Positions 25,828 through 33,941 of a stretch of 64,000 bases of DNA are shown here, in pieces; the first letter of the stretch is position 1; every line of letters begins with the position of its first letter. Position numbers and translations under genes: made by a program. Location: the NCBI GenBank assembly GCA_016713305.1, contig JADJPK010000007.1:62001-126000 (forward strand). The letters run 5' to 3'. The notes below the pieces were generated by a model that was given only the letters and a program-made list of their open reading frames with translations, did no database searches and was not told the origin of the DNA. The stretch is from Betaproteobacteria bacterium. Lineage in GTDB: Bacteria; Pseudomonadota; Gammaproteobacteria; Burkholderiales; Ga0077523.

Positions 25828-26445
25828 ATGGCCGGCGAGCGCGACTGCGCGCGCAGCCTGATGCAGGCGGTGGCCGTGAACGAGGAGATCAAGCGCATCG
25901 TCCGGACTGCCTTCAGCGTCAATCTCATGGCGCTCAACGCGATCTTCCTTGCGCGGCGCGCCGGCTCCAGCGCTCTCGGATTTCGCGTGCTGTCGGGAGA
26001 ACTGCGCGACTTCATCCATCAGCTGCAACACGCCATGGAGCGCCTGCGCACCCTGACGGCGGAGATCGTGCGCGCAGTGACCGAGGATGCCTCGCGCACC
26101 CGTATCGAACAGACCCTGATGCGCGCCAGATCGCTCACCGGCCCCGAATCACCTGGCGGGCTTGCTCGTCTCGAGCGGGCATTGGCGGAGCACGCCAAGG
26201 ACGCAGAGCGCCGGCGCCGCGCACTGGCGGGCACCCGGCGGTCCTTCGCCCAGACGCTCTCCGAGGCCGAGACGCTGGCCCAGTTCGGCGCCGTTCTCGC
26301 CCGCACCTCGCGGATCGAGGCCGCCTACGGAGGCCCTCACGCGGCGTCACTGTCCCAGGTGGCGGAAGAGTTCGGCGCCACCGTGCAGCAGATCATCGAC
26401 TCCATCGACACACTCAAGCGCCACGCGCGGGAGGCGGAACAGTGA
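25828..26445 (+). CDS. Small soluble chemoreceptor-like helical protein
   Basis: About 205 residues from ATG 25828 (MAGERDCARS); an in-frame ATG at 25801 would overlap the previous gene. It has no membrane segment or sensor domain. Near the N-terminus NLMALNAIFLARRAG...GFRV..GELRDF aligns position by position with the signalling tip of chemoreceptors (Tsr: NILALNAAVEAARAG...GFAV..GEVRNL). The Asn, Arg and Val contact positions are kept, but the tip Glu (Tsr E385) is Leu. The rest is long charged helices, ending in a segment (SLSQVAEEFGATVQQIIDSIDTLKRHA) that could pair with them. It overlaps the ODP-like gene by 4 bp (GTGA). Function inferred: signalling scaffold or decoy, perhaps working with ODP. 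Confidence 0.7.
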   Translation: MAGERDCARSLMQAVAVNEEIKRIVRTAFSVNLMALNAIFLARRAGSSALGFRVLSGELRDFIHQLQHAMERLRTLTAEIVRAVTEDASRTRIEQTLMRARSLTGPESPGGLARLERALAEHAKDAERRRRALAGTRRSFAQTLSEAETLAQFGAVLARTSRIEAAYGGPHAASLSQVAEEFGATVQQIIDSIDTLKRHAREAEQ

Positions 26446-27182
26446 AGACCTGCCACGTGATCCACCAGGACGGCAAGCATCGCTGGCTGGTCGTCGCGAG
26501 AGATCCGGCCCGGCCGGACTACGTGATCGACACGAACGAATATCTGGTGCTGAACGGCGACGCGGGCCTGCTGTGCGATCCGGGCGGGTCCGAGATCTTT
26601 CCCGAGGTGTTCTCGGCCATCAGCGCGCAAGTGGATCCGACCTGCATCCGCGAGATCTTCGCCTCGCATCAGGACCCCGACATCATCTCTTCCCTGGCGC
26701 TCTGGCTTCAGTGCAACCCCGCGCTGCGCTGCCACGTCAGCTGGCTGTGGTGCGGCTTCATTCCGCACTTCGGCGGTGCCGCAGATACCTTCCTGCCCAT
26801 TCCTGATGCGGGCAAACAGATATCGCTCGAAGGACTGACGCTGGAAGCGATTCCCGCGCACTACCTGCATTCGTCGGGCAACCATCATCTGTACGACCCC
26901 AAGGCGCGCATTCTCTTCTCGGGCGACGTCGGCGCAGCGCTGCTCCCGCCGGACGAGTCTGGCCTGTATGTCGAGGACTTCGATTCGCACATCCGGCACG
27001 CCGAGAAGTTTCACCGGCGCTGGATGGGGTCGGCCAGGGCCAGAGACCAGTGGTGCGAACGCGTGTCGTCGATGGAGATCGACATGCTGTGTCCTCAGCA
27101 CGGGGCCATCTACCGTGGCAGAAGCGTGGGGCGTTTCATCGAGTGGTTCGCGGCGCTGGACGTCGGCGTGCTGGACGACTGA
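26442..27182 (+). CDS. Stand-alone diiron oxygen-binding (ODP) type protein, metallo-beta-lactamase fold
   Basis: The 246-residue protein has the diiron core of flavodiiron proteins but no flavodoxin domain. All six metal-ligand positions can be seen: His76, Asp78 and Asp80 in SHQDPDI; His143 in HYLHSS; Asp162 in LFSGDVG exactly 18 residues later; His220 in CPQHG. Such stand-alone ODP domains bind oxygen and in some bacteria are coupled to chemoreceptors as oxygen sensors. It starts at GTG within the end of the receptor-like gene and sits in a nitrate respiration operon, so an oxygen-sensing or protective role during the aerobic-anaerobic switch is plausible (inference). Confidence 0.85.
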   Translation: MKTCHVIHQDGKHRWLVVARDPARPDYVIDTNEYLVLNGDAGLLCDPGGSEIFPEVFSAISAQVDPTCIREIFASHQDPDIISSLALWLQCNPALRCHVSWLWCGFIPHFGGAADTFLPIPDAGKQISLEGLTLEAIPAHYLHSSGNHHLYDPKARILFSGDVGAALLPPDESGLYVEDFDSHIRHAEKFHRRWMGSARARDQWCERVSSMEIDMLCPQHGAIYRGRSVGRFIEWFAALDVGVLDD

Positions 27183-27187
27183 ACCGC

Positions 27188-27586
27188 ATGGACGCCTATG
27201 GCACCGTGAAGATCGTGCACATGTGCTGTGCCGCCATCAGCTACGCCCTGTTCGTGACGCGCGGGATCTGGCGCTTCACCGGTTCGCCGATGAGCGGCCG
27301 GCGATGGGTGCGGGTGGTACCGCATGCCGTCGATTCGGTGCTGCTGCTGTCAGCCGTGTACCTGGCGAGCCACTGGTTCGTCGTGCCTGCGATGCATGGC
27401 TTTCTTGCGGCCAAGCTGTCGCTTCTTGTCGCTTACATCGCTCTGGGCATGGCCGCCTTCCGCTGGGCACGGCCGACGCGGATCCGCGTCGCCGCATGGA
27501 TCGGTGCACAGGCAGTGTTTCTTTACATCGTGGGCGTGGCCGTCACCAAGAGCGCCGTGCTCGCGCCACTCTGGAGAGCAGGATGA
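27188..27586 (+). CDS. SirB-like small membrane protein
   Basis: The 132-residue inner-membrane protein has four predicted helices and resembles the SirB2 family: VKIVHMCCAAISYALFVTRGIWRF, PHAVDSVLLLSAVYLAS, HGFLAAKLSLLVAYIALGMAAFRW and AWIGAQAVFLYIVGVAV. Conserved His and Arg residues near the first helix are as in the family. The ATG lies 5 bp after the ODP-like gene and the stop overlaps the porin start (ATGA). SirB proteins have no established biochemical role. Confidence 0.8.
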   Translation: MDAYGTVKIVHMCCAAISYALFVTRGIWRFTGSPMSGRRWVRVVPHAVDSVLLLSAVYLASHWFVVPAMHGFLAAKLSLLVAYIALGMAAFRWARPTRIRVAAWIGAQAVFLYIVGVAVTKSAVLAPLWRAG

Positions 27587-28839
27587 CAATTCGAACGAGC
27601 GCAGCCTTCTGCGCATTCGCTTTGGCCACGGGGTCGGGGATGTGCCGGTCGTGCTGGCTGCGGACGCCGCTCCACCGTCAGCTTCGAGCCTGAACGAAGC
27701 ACTGACCGGCGGCAAGCTGACCTTCAATCTGCGGCCCCGCTACGAACACGTGGAACAGGACGGCAAGACGGACAATGCCGATGCTTTCACCAACCGGACG
27801 CTGCTCGGCTGGCGCACGCTGCCGTACCAGGGATTCAGCCTCTACGCGGAGGCCATCAACGTCGCGCGCATCGGCGACCAGAACTACAACGACACCCCGC
27901 TGGCCTCCGCCGTGTATCCCACGGTGGCGGACCCCGAGAACACCGACGTCAACCAGCTGTACCTCGACTACACCGGTCTGCCGCAGACGAAGATCCGCGT
28001 GGGACGCATGTCGCTCAAGCTGGACAACGTCCGCTACATCGGCAACGTGGAGTTCCGGCAGGTGATGCAGGTCTTCAACGGGCCCTCGTCGAGAACCGCT
28101 CGCTCCCCGACCTGGAACTGCAATACGCGCACTTCGAACGGGTCAAGAACATCTACGCGCTGCAACGGCAGACGCGCATCGATCTGTTCCGCGCCGCCTG
28201 GACCTACAGGCCCGACAACCAGCTGGTGGCCTTCGCCTATCTGCAGGACCAGCCGAACACCGGTCAGGCGACGGGCTTTGCCGACAACTCGAACCGCATC
28301 GTGGGGGTGCGCGCGAACGGGGCGTGGCCGCTGTCTCCCGCCTACAAGGCCCTGTACACGGCGGAGTATGCCAAGCAGGACAGTTACGCAGACGGGGACA
28401 ACCGGATCGACGCCTCGTACTGGCGACTCGGCGGGGGAGTCCAGCGGGACAAGCTGTTCGTCCGTTTCGATCACGAGCATCTGGGCAGCAACAACGGCCT
28501 CTACGCCTTTCAGACGCCCCTGGGGACGAACCACCTGTTCCAGGGCTGGGCGGACCAGTTCCTGCCACCCCGGCGCAGGGGATCCGCGATTCGTTCGTGT
28601 CCGGCGGAGCCACGATCGCCGGCGTTCAGGTCTACACCGAGTATCACGATCTGCGCTCGGACGTGGGGGGGATCCGCTATGGCAGCGAGTGGGATCTTGG
28701 GGTCACGTACGCATTCACGAAACAGTTCACGGGCAAGTTCGAGTTTGGCCGGTTCGACGAGGACGACGTGCTGACCCCGGCAGGTGCCCGCAAGCGGGAT
28801 ACGACCAAGCTGTGGGTGACGGCGATCTACAACTGGTGA
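27583..28839 (+). CDS. Outer-membrane porin, alginate-export type (three frameshifts)
   Basis: Probable outer-membrane beta-barrel of the alginate-export porin family. Reading in order: signal peptide (MTIRTSAAFCAFALATG), then after a frame change ADAAPPSASSLNEAL, LTFNLRPRYEHVEQDG, FTNRTLLGWRT, VADPENTDVNQLYLDYTGLPQTKIRVGRMSLKLDN; second change; LVENRSLPDLELQYAHFERVKNIYA and DSYADGDNRIDASYWRLGGGV; third change; GIRDSFVSGGATIAGVQVYTEYHD, ending in the terminal Trp strand (KLWVTAIYNW). Breaks lie near 27632, 28078 and 28566. Adding one G at each restores one frame of about 419 codons, so one-base deletions in G runs explain all three. A family search on the corrected protein would settle the name. 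It is last in the nar operon. Confidence 0.78.
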
Positions 28840-28872
28840 ACTGCCGACGAAGGGGCTGGCCGGAAAAGAAAG

Positions 28873-28894
28873 GCCCGGGCGCCATGGCCCGGGC
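28873..28894 (+). terminator. Terminator-like hairpin after the nar operon
   Basis: GCCCGGGC-GCCATG-GCCCGGGC gives an 8-bp GC stem 33 bp after the porin stop. No T run follows, so termination may be partial. Confidence 0.5.
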
Positions 28895-28971
28895 ACGCAA
28901 GACAAGACCCCGGAGGAGAGAGCGATCAAGGTGGGGCTTGTGACAGGATCACCCGCATCAGCATGCCGGAA

Positions 28972-29050
28972 CATCCGTGATGCATCTGTGTTGCGGGAAT
29001 CGAGCTGAGGCGATTAGAGCACAGGTACGTCCGTGATGCAAACGTGTTGC
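28972..29050. repeat. Imperfect 23-bp direct repeat in the 28.8-29.3 kb gap
   Basis: Copies at 28972-28994 (CATCCGTGATGCATCTGTG...) and 29028-29050 (CGTCCGTGATGCAAACGTG...) agree at 19 of 23 positions and start 56 bp apart. They lie between the convergent porin and larA-like genes. No gene is supported in 28840-29268; besides the hairpin and this repeat I see nothing there. Confidence 0.55.
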
Positions 29051-29268
29051 ACGAAGCGCGGGTCGAGGCGGCTTCGTGTCACCGGGCAGCGACAGGCCCG
29101 GAAGACTTCCTCGAATGGGTTTCCCGCTCTACCGGTGCGGTACCGTGGGCGGTGTCGGGTCACCGGGTCTGCCACCCGGGAGTCCGGACGCCGACCGGGC
29201 GCGGGTGGCCACGAATCGCGCATTCCCAGGCTTTGCTTTCGGCGCCGCCTGGCCGGGACGGGCCCGGC

Positions 29269-30555
29269 TCACGCGGACGCCTGATAGACCGGGACGACGT
29301 AAGGGCCTTCCGGAATCACGGCGACGTGGGGATCGCCGGTTTCGCGGATGCTGCGCGCGACCGCGTCGTCCACCGCGTCGATCATGTCGACGCCCGTGAG
29401 GGGCCTGTCCTGGGGCCCGAGCTTGCCGGCATAGAGCCGCACCCGACCCACCCGCATCGGCTTCACCTGCATCTGGGTCTGCCATTCGTCGATGTCGGCG
29501 TGGCTCTTGACCGAGATTGCGGAGAGGAATCCATCCGGACCCAGACCGATGAGGCGCTTCTGCGCTTCGACGTATTCGGACGATCCCATGCCTTCGGAGC
29601 ACTCCGATGCGATGATGAGATTGCCGCCGGGAGCGAGAATGTCCAGAGGCGCCACCATGCCCTTCACCGTCTGGTAGTACGTCTTGTCCAGAGGATAGCC
29701 TGCGGCGCTGGTGACCACGGTGCCGAAGCGCCGGTTCACCGGAACCCGGGCATAGCGGCCGATGAACTCCACCGCTTCCAGGTGGCTCGCGACGACCTCC
29801 CCGAAATTGACGAAGGAAAGGCGGCGATGCTCGTCCAGCACGGTGTTGACTGCGAACACTTCACCGACCATGCCGACGATCGCAAGCTGCTCCCGGTGCA
29901 GCGGATTGCCCTCCAGCACGCAGTTCTCCGCGGCCGGGTCGGCCATGAACCGGTGGCTGTGGAACGTCGTGATGGTCTCGGCGTGCGCGATGCCGGGTGC
30001 GATGACCTTGCGGCCGCCGGAGTAGCCCGCCATGAAGTGCGGTTCCACGAGGCCGGTGACGATCCGCAACTCGGCTTCGACGAATCGCCGGTCGAGCCGG
30101 ACGGCCGTTCCATGGGGAGTGCGCCCCAGATCCACGTGATCCTCGTCGTTGCGGGCGTAGTGGTTCTCGACCCGCACCGTCTCGCGGACCCAGCGGTCAC
30201 CGACCAGTTCGTCCAGTTCCGCGCCCAGGTTCGGGCGATGCAGTCCGGTGGCGACCAGCACGACGATGCGGTCGGCAGGAATGCCGGCGGCCAGCAGTGT
30301 CCGGACCAGCGGCGGCAACAGCAGCCCGTTGGGAACGGGACGGGTGATGTCGCATATCAGGATGCAGGCCGACGACTTGCCGCGGGCAATCGCCTGCAGG
30401 CGGTCCGAACCCACGGGGGCGGCGAGTGCGGCCTCGACGGCGCCTGCAGGGTCCGGCAGGACGGGCATGGCAGGCTTGCGGATGACGGTGATCTTCGCCT
30501 GCGGGGGGAGGGCGACGGGCAGGGTGCCCCGCCCATAACTCAGTTCTACTTGCAT
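29269..30555 (-). CDS. LarA-family nickel-pincer racemase/epimerase
   Basis: LarA-family enzymes racemise or epimerise 2-hydroxy acids using the nickel-pincer nucleotide cofactor. The 428-residue protein has normal length. Positions equivalent to the L. plantarum LarA active site are present: His106 in ATGLHRPN, His173 in VEPHFMAG, Lys183 in SGGRKVIAPG (cofactor attachment) and His199 in TTFHSH. Other matches are CDITRPVPN and YPLDKTYYQTVKG. No larB, larC or larE cofactor genes are in the window, so the cofactor must come from elsewhere. Substrate unknown. It stands alone on the minus strand. Confidence 0.87.
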   Translation of the reverse strand: MQVELSYGRGTLPVALPPQAKITVIRKPAMPVLPDPAGAVEAALAAPVGSDRLQAIARGKSSACILICDITRPVPNGLLLPPLVRTLLAAGIPADRIVVLVATGLHRPNLGAELDELVGDRWVRETVRVENHYARNDEDHVDLGRTPHGTAVRLDRRFVEAELRIVTGLVEPHFMAGYSGGRKVIAPGIAHAETITTFHSHRFMADPAAENCVLEGNPLHREQLAIVGMVGEVFAVNTVLDEHRRLSFVNFGEVVASHLEAVEFIGRYARVPVNRRFGTVVTSAAGYPLDKTYYQTVKGMVAPLDILAPGGNLIIASECSEGMGSSEYVEAQKRLIGLGPDGFLSAISVKSHADIDEWQTQMQVKPMRVGRVRLYAGKLGPQDRPLTGVDMIDAVDDAVARSIRETGDPHVAVIPEGPYVVPVYQASA

Positions 30556-30651
30556 CGGTCGGGACCTTCTGGGCGAACGGCATCGCCGCCGACTATAGCA
30601 CCGGCGTTCCGTGGGTCACGGGGTCGGGAAAGGACAGAAGGACCTTTCCGC

Positions 30652-30678
30652 TCAAGGGCCCACCCGCACTGCCGATAT
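30652..30678 (+). promoter_or_regulatory. Sigma-28-like promoter upstream of the chemoreceptor gene
   Basis: TCAAGGGC-N11-GCCGATAT: the -10 box matches the FliA consensus at 7 of 8, and the -35 box resembles that of the GGDEF gene (TCAAGTGC). The chemoreceptor start is 179 bp downstream of the -10 box. The expected transcription start would fall almost on the ATG of the small frame at 30687. Confidence 0.55.
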
Positions 30679-30686
30679 TGACACCA

Positions 30687-30844
30687 TGGATCGTTCGACG
30701 TCTCCCAGGGCCCAGGTACGCCGCCGCAGTCTTCTCGCGTGGACGCTGCTGGCAGGATGGCTGACCGCCTCCGTGTGGACGCTATGGGACTTTGAAGCCG
30801 CTTCCGCGGTCGAACGGGGCATGTGCCGCGCGATCCTCAACTGA
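30687..30844 (+). CDS. Possible small membrane peptide (52 aa)
   Basis: An ATG frame of 52 codons with a basic start (MDRSTSPRAQVRRR) and one hydrophobic segment (SLLAWTLLAGWLTASVWTLW). It ends 13 bp before the chemoreceptor gene. It has no recognisable family. The sigma-28-like promoter just upstream would make its mRNA nearly leaderless, so it may instead be leader sequence of the receptor transcript. Confidence 0.35.
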
Positions 30845-30857
30845 CCCAGGGAGCACC

Positions 30858-32363
30858 ATGAACACCGGTTCACATCAGGACGACGAGGGGCTCGAAGCAT
30901 TCCGCACGCGAGCCGACAGGATCCTTCTGGCCGCGCTGGCGGCCCATGTCGTGGCCAGTCTGTGCGTGGCGCTCTGGAACGGAAGCTGGGTACCCGCGCT
31001 GGTCCTCGCGGTGCCTGCCGCCATCGTGCCGGCCCTCATCTACCGTCTGGCTCCCGGCGCGCTGGTGACACGCCTGGCAGTCGCGGCATCCTTCATGGTT
31101 CTCACCGGAGTGCTCATTCATCAGGTCCAGGGCGAACTGGAGGCGCACTTCGGCGTCTTCGTGCTGCTCGCATTGCTGGTGCTCTATTGCGACTGGCGGC
31201 CGATCGTGATGGCCGCAGCCGTCATCGCGGTTCATCACGTGGGGTTCGCGTGGATGCAGAGCGCGGGCGTCGCGGTCTTCGTCTTCCCGCAACCGGCCGG
31301 GTTCGGCCGGGTGCTGGTCCACGCCGTCTACGTGGTGGTGGAGTCCGGCCTTCTCTGCTATGTGGCGTCGGTGCTGCGGAGCATGGTGGAGGACGGAACG
31401 ATCATCGCGACGTTCACCCGCAGGGCGTCGGATGGACATCTGGACTTCCCGTTTCCGGCGGCCACGAACCGCCCTGTGCTGATCGCCGCGGCGCGCATGC
31501 AGTCGGAGCTCAAGCGCACGCTGGTCGAGGCGTCCCACGCCGCCGACGCGATGGGATCGGTCTCCGGACGGCTGAAGGCGACTGCGGCGGAACTGGCGCA
31601 GCGCGCGGACGAGCAGAGCCGGTCGACCGAAGCGGTGGTCGCCGCCGTGGAGGAGATGACGTCCTCCATCGACCGGATCAACGAAACCTCGGGCAATGCC
31701 CGGCAGCTTGCCGGTTCGTCCATGGAGGCGGCACGCAGCGGTGCGCGGGTGGTGAAGGAAACCATCGACGAGATGTCCTCGATCGCCGCCGTGATCTCGG
31801 CGGCGTCCCGGAGCGTGGAGGAACTGGGCAGCAAGTCGGAGCGTGCCGTCGAAGTCGTGAACATCATCAAGGATGTCGCGGACCAGACCAATCTGCTTGC
31901 GCTGAATGCGGCCATCGAGGCCGCACGGGCCGGGGAACTGGGACGGGGTTTCGCCGTCGTCGCCGACGAGGTGCGCAAGCTCGCCGAGCGGACGTCGCTG
32001 TCGACCAGCGAGATCACCCAGATGATGAACGAGATGCGCAGCGCCAAGGAGTCGGTGCTGGAAGGCATTGGCGATGCGGTGAGCCGTGTGGAATCGGGCG
32101 TGTCCCACGCCGGCCGGGCAGGAGAATCGATCGGCGCGATCACCGAGAAGGTGACATCGGTCGATGCCGTCGTCGAAGGCATATCCGGGGCGATGCAGGA
32201 GCAGCACGTCGCTTCGGGCGAGATATCGAGGCATGTGGAGCGGCTCACGCAGATGGCGGAATCCGCCGCCGCCGCCACCGCGGGCATCGCCACCGAGGCC
32301 ACCACGCTGGACGACGACGCGCGCAAGCTGCGCGACGTGCTGAGCCGGTTCCGCGTGGCCTGA
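30858..32363 (+). CDS. Methyl-accepting chemotaxis protein with multi-helix membrane sensor
   Basis: Chemoreceptor of 501 residues. Residues 20 to about 185 form roughly six membrane helices with almost no periplasmic domain (for example FRTRADRILLAALAAHVVAS and RPIVMAAAVIAVHHVGFAWM), so sensing is probably within the membrane or from the inside. The cytoplasmic part has a helical linker and the full signalling hairpin with tip DQTNLLALNAAIEAARAGE and GRGFAVVADEVRKLAERT. There is no C-terminal CheR-binding pentapeptide. The ATG has AGGGAG upstream. A sigma-28-like promoter fits a chemotaxis gene. Confidence 0.93.
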   Translation: MNTGSHQDDEGLEAFRTRADRILLAALAAHVVASLCVALWNGSWVPALVLAVPAAIVPALIYRLAPGALVTRLAVAASFMVLTGVLIHQVQGELEAHFGVFVLLALLVLYCDWRPIVMAAAVIAVHHVGFAWMQSAGVAVFVFPQPAGFGRVLVHAVYVVVESGLLCYVASVLRSMVEDGTIIATFTRRASDGHLDFPFPAATNRPVLIAAARMQSELKRTLVEASHAADAMGSVSGRLKATAAELAQRADEQSRSTEAVVAAVEEMTSSIDRINETSGNARQLAGSSMEAARSGARVVKETIDEMSSIAAVISAASRSVEELGSKSERAVEVVNIIKDVADQTNLLALNAAIEAARAGELGRGFAVVADEVRKLAERTSLSTSEITQMMNEMRSAKESVLEGIGDAVSRVESGVSHAGRAGESIGAITEKVTSVDAVVEGISGAMQEQHVASGEISRHVERLTQMAESAAAATAGIATEATTLDDDARKLRDVLSRFRVA

Positions 32364-32464
32364 TCCTCCGTTCCGGAGTCTTGCGGCGAGGGAGCCGCAC
32401 CACACCCCATCGTCCGTCGCGGCCGTCGCAGCGCGGCTCCTGACCCCTGACATCCACTGACGAG

Positions 32465-32487
32465 CGCGCGCCGGCCATCGGCGCGCG
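32465..32487 (+). terminator. GC-rich hairpin after the chemoreceptor gene
   Basis: CGCGCGCCG-GCCAT-CGGCGCGCG forms a 9-bp perfect stem followed by TGGCGTTT. This is likely the terminator of the receptor gene. Confidence 0.6.
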
Positions 32488-32532
32488 TGGCGTTTCTCTG
32501 CCTGCTGATCGGTACCTCACCCCCCGCCGGCT

Positions 32533-32751
32533 CTGACTGTTCTGTCAGGAGGCAGGCGTTTCGCGTGACGATCCCCATTGCACGAAGGCGGTGCGGACGG
32601 TCCAGGCCGGGGCACTGCAACTGTGCACTGCATTCGATCCCGGTGCACATGCCGACGGCGTTCCCGCTCTGCGATGTCCTCTGCATCGGCATGGGCACGG
32701 CCATTGCAGTCCGGTAGCGGCGAGAACAATGACCTCCGCACCCCGCGGAGG
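32533..32751 (+). promoter_or_regulatory. Leader region of the ABC importer operon with two hairpins
   Basis: The 425-bp gap 32364-32788 has, besides the terminator, two perfect inverted repeats: CTGAC-TGTTCT-GTCAG (32533-32548) and CCTCCGC-ACCCC-GCGGAGG (32733-32751). The second ends 37 bp before the start codon of the binding protein gene. They could be leader RNA structures. I do not recognise a known riboswitch, and no promoter boxes are clear. Confidence 0.35.
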
Positions 32752-32788
32752 CGAATGCAGTCTTCCCCTTCAGAGGAGCGTGCCCAGC

Positions 32789-33913
32789 ATGGACGATCAT
32801 CGTTTCAACGGCAGCCGTCGCGATGTGCTCAAGGCCCTGTCGGCCCTCGGCGTCTCGGCAGGAACCGCCGCGCTGCCCTTGCGCGGCTTCGCGGCCGACA
32901 AGCTGGTCGTGGGTGTGATCTACGTCGGCCCGAAGGATGACTACGGATACAGCCAGGCACAGGCGCAGGCCGCCGCCGCCATCAAGAAGATGGCCGGTGT
33001 CACGGTGATCGAGCAGGAAAAGGTGGCCGAAACCACGGACGTGCAGAAAGTCATGGCGTCCATGATCGAGGAGGATGGCGCGAGCCTCGTCTTCCCCACG
33101 TCGTTCGGCTATTTCGATCCGCACATGCTGCGGATGGCGGAGAAGTATCCCAAGGTGCGATTCGCCCATTGCGGCGGACTCTGGACGGACGGCAAGCATC
33201 CCAGGAACACGGCGAGCTACTTCGGTTACATCGACGAGTGCCAGTACCTCAACGGTGTCGTCGCGGCGCACGCCACCAAGTCGAAGAAGCTCGGGTTCAT
33301 CGCGGCGAAGCCCATTCCTCAGGTGCTCCGGAACATCAATGCGTTCACGCTGGGCGCGCAGAGCGTGAAGCCCGACATCACGACCCAGGTCGTGTTCACC
33401 GGTGACTGGCTGCTGCCGGTGAAGGAAGCCGAGGCCGCGAACAGTCTCATCGACCAGGGCGTCGACGTCCTGACCATGCACGTGGACAGTCCCAAGGTGA
33501 TCGTGGAGACGTGCGAGCGTCGCGGCATCCACGTGTGCGGCTACCACGCGGACCAGTCTGCCCTGGCCCCCAAGGGCTACCTCACCGGGGCCGAGTGGAA
33601 CTGGCTCACGCCCTACACCGAGCACGTCAAGGCGGCGCAGGCCGGGAAGCCGCTGCAGAACTTCCTGCGCGGCGGCCTGAAGGAAGGATTCGTGAAGACT
33701 TCGGCCTATGGCAAGTCCGTGTCCGAAGCGGCGCGCAAACAGGCCGATGGCGTGAAGGCCTCCATGATGAAAGGCGAGCACGTGATCTTCAAGGGACCGC
33801 TGAAGGACAATTCAGGCAAGACGGTCATCCCGGCCGGCACGACGCAGAAGCAGACAGACGTCGCGCTCGAGCAGATGAACTACCTCGTCGCGGGCGTCAT
33901 CGGCAAGGTCTGA
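32789..33913 (+). CDS. BMP-family substrate-binding protein of an ABC importer
   Basis: Periplasmic binding protein of the BMP (basic membrane protein/Med) family, which mostly bind nucleosides, purines and related compounds. The 374-residue protein has a twin-arginine-type signal peptide (GSRRDVLKALSALGVSAG, cut after RGFA). The mature part shows KLVVGVIYVGPKDDYGYSQAQ, YPKVRFAHCGG, NTASYFGYIDECQYLNGVVA and PYTEHVKAAQAG. It has a strong ribosome site (AGAGGAG). It is first in a long + strand operon with permeases and amide hydrolases. The substrate is inferred to be a ureide-type compound from these neighbours. Confidence 0.9.
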   Translation: MDDHRFNGSRRDVLKALSALGVSAGTAALPLRGFAADKLVVGVIYVGPKDDYGYSQAQAQAAAAIKKMAGVTVIEQEKVAETTDVQKVMASMIEEDGASLVFPTSFGYFDPHMLRMAEKYPKVRFAHCGGLWTDGKHPRNTASYFGYIDECQYLNGVVAAHATKSKKLGFIAAKPIPQVLRNINAFTLGAQSVKPDITTQVVFTGDWLLPVKEAEAANSLIDQGVDVLTMHVDSPKVIVETCERRGIHVCGYHADQSALAPKGYLTGAEWNWLTPYTEHVKAAQAGKPLQNFLRGGLKEGFVKTSAYGKSVSEAARKQADGVKASMMKGEHVIFKGPLKDNSGKTVIPAGTTQKQTDVALEQMNYLVAGVIGKV

Positions 33914-33941
33914 CCTCCGGCTCGCGCGGAGCACCGCCCGC

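Noticed and set aside
27583..28839. Porin as a decayed pseudogene
   Set aside because: Three one-base additions next to G restore a full-length family-like barrel with terminal Trp strand, so error in the data is more likely than decay.
29044..30681. 545-codon + strand frame opposite the larA-like gene
   Set aside because: It is the antisense of a well-conserved enzyme with aligned active-site residues; the + frame has no recognisable domain.
32364..32788. Riboswitch in the leader of the ABC importer operon
   Set aside because: Two simple hairpins are present, but no known aptamer consensus could be recognised.
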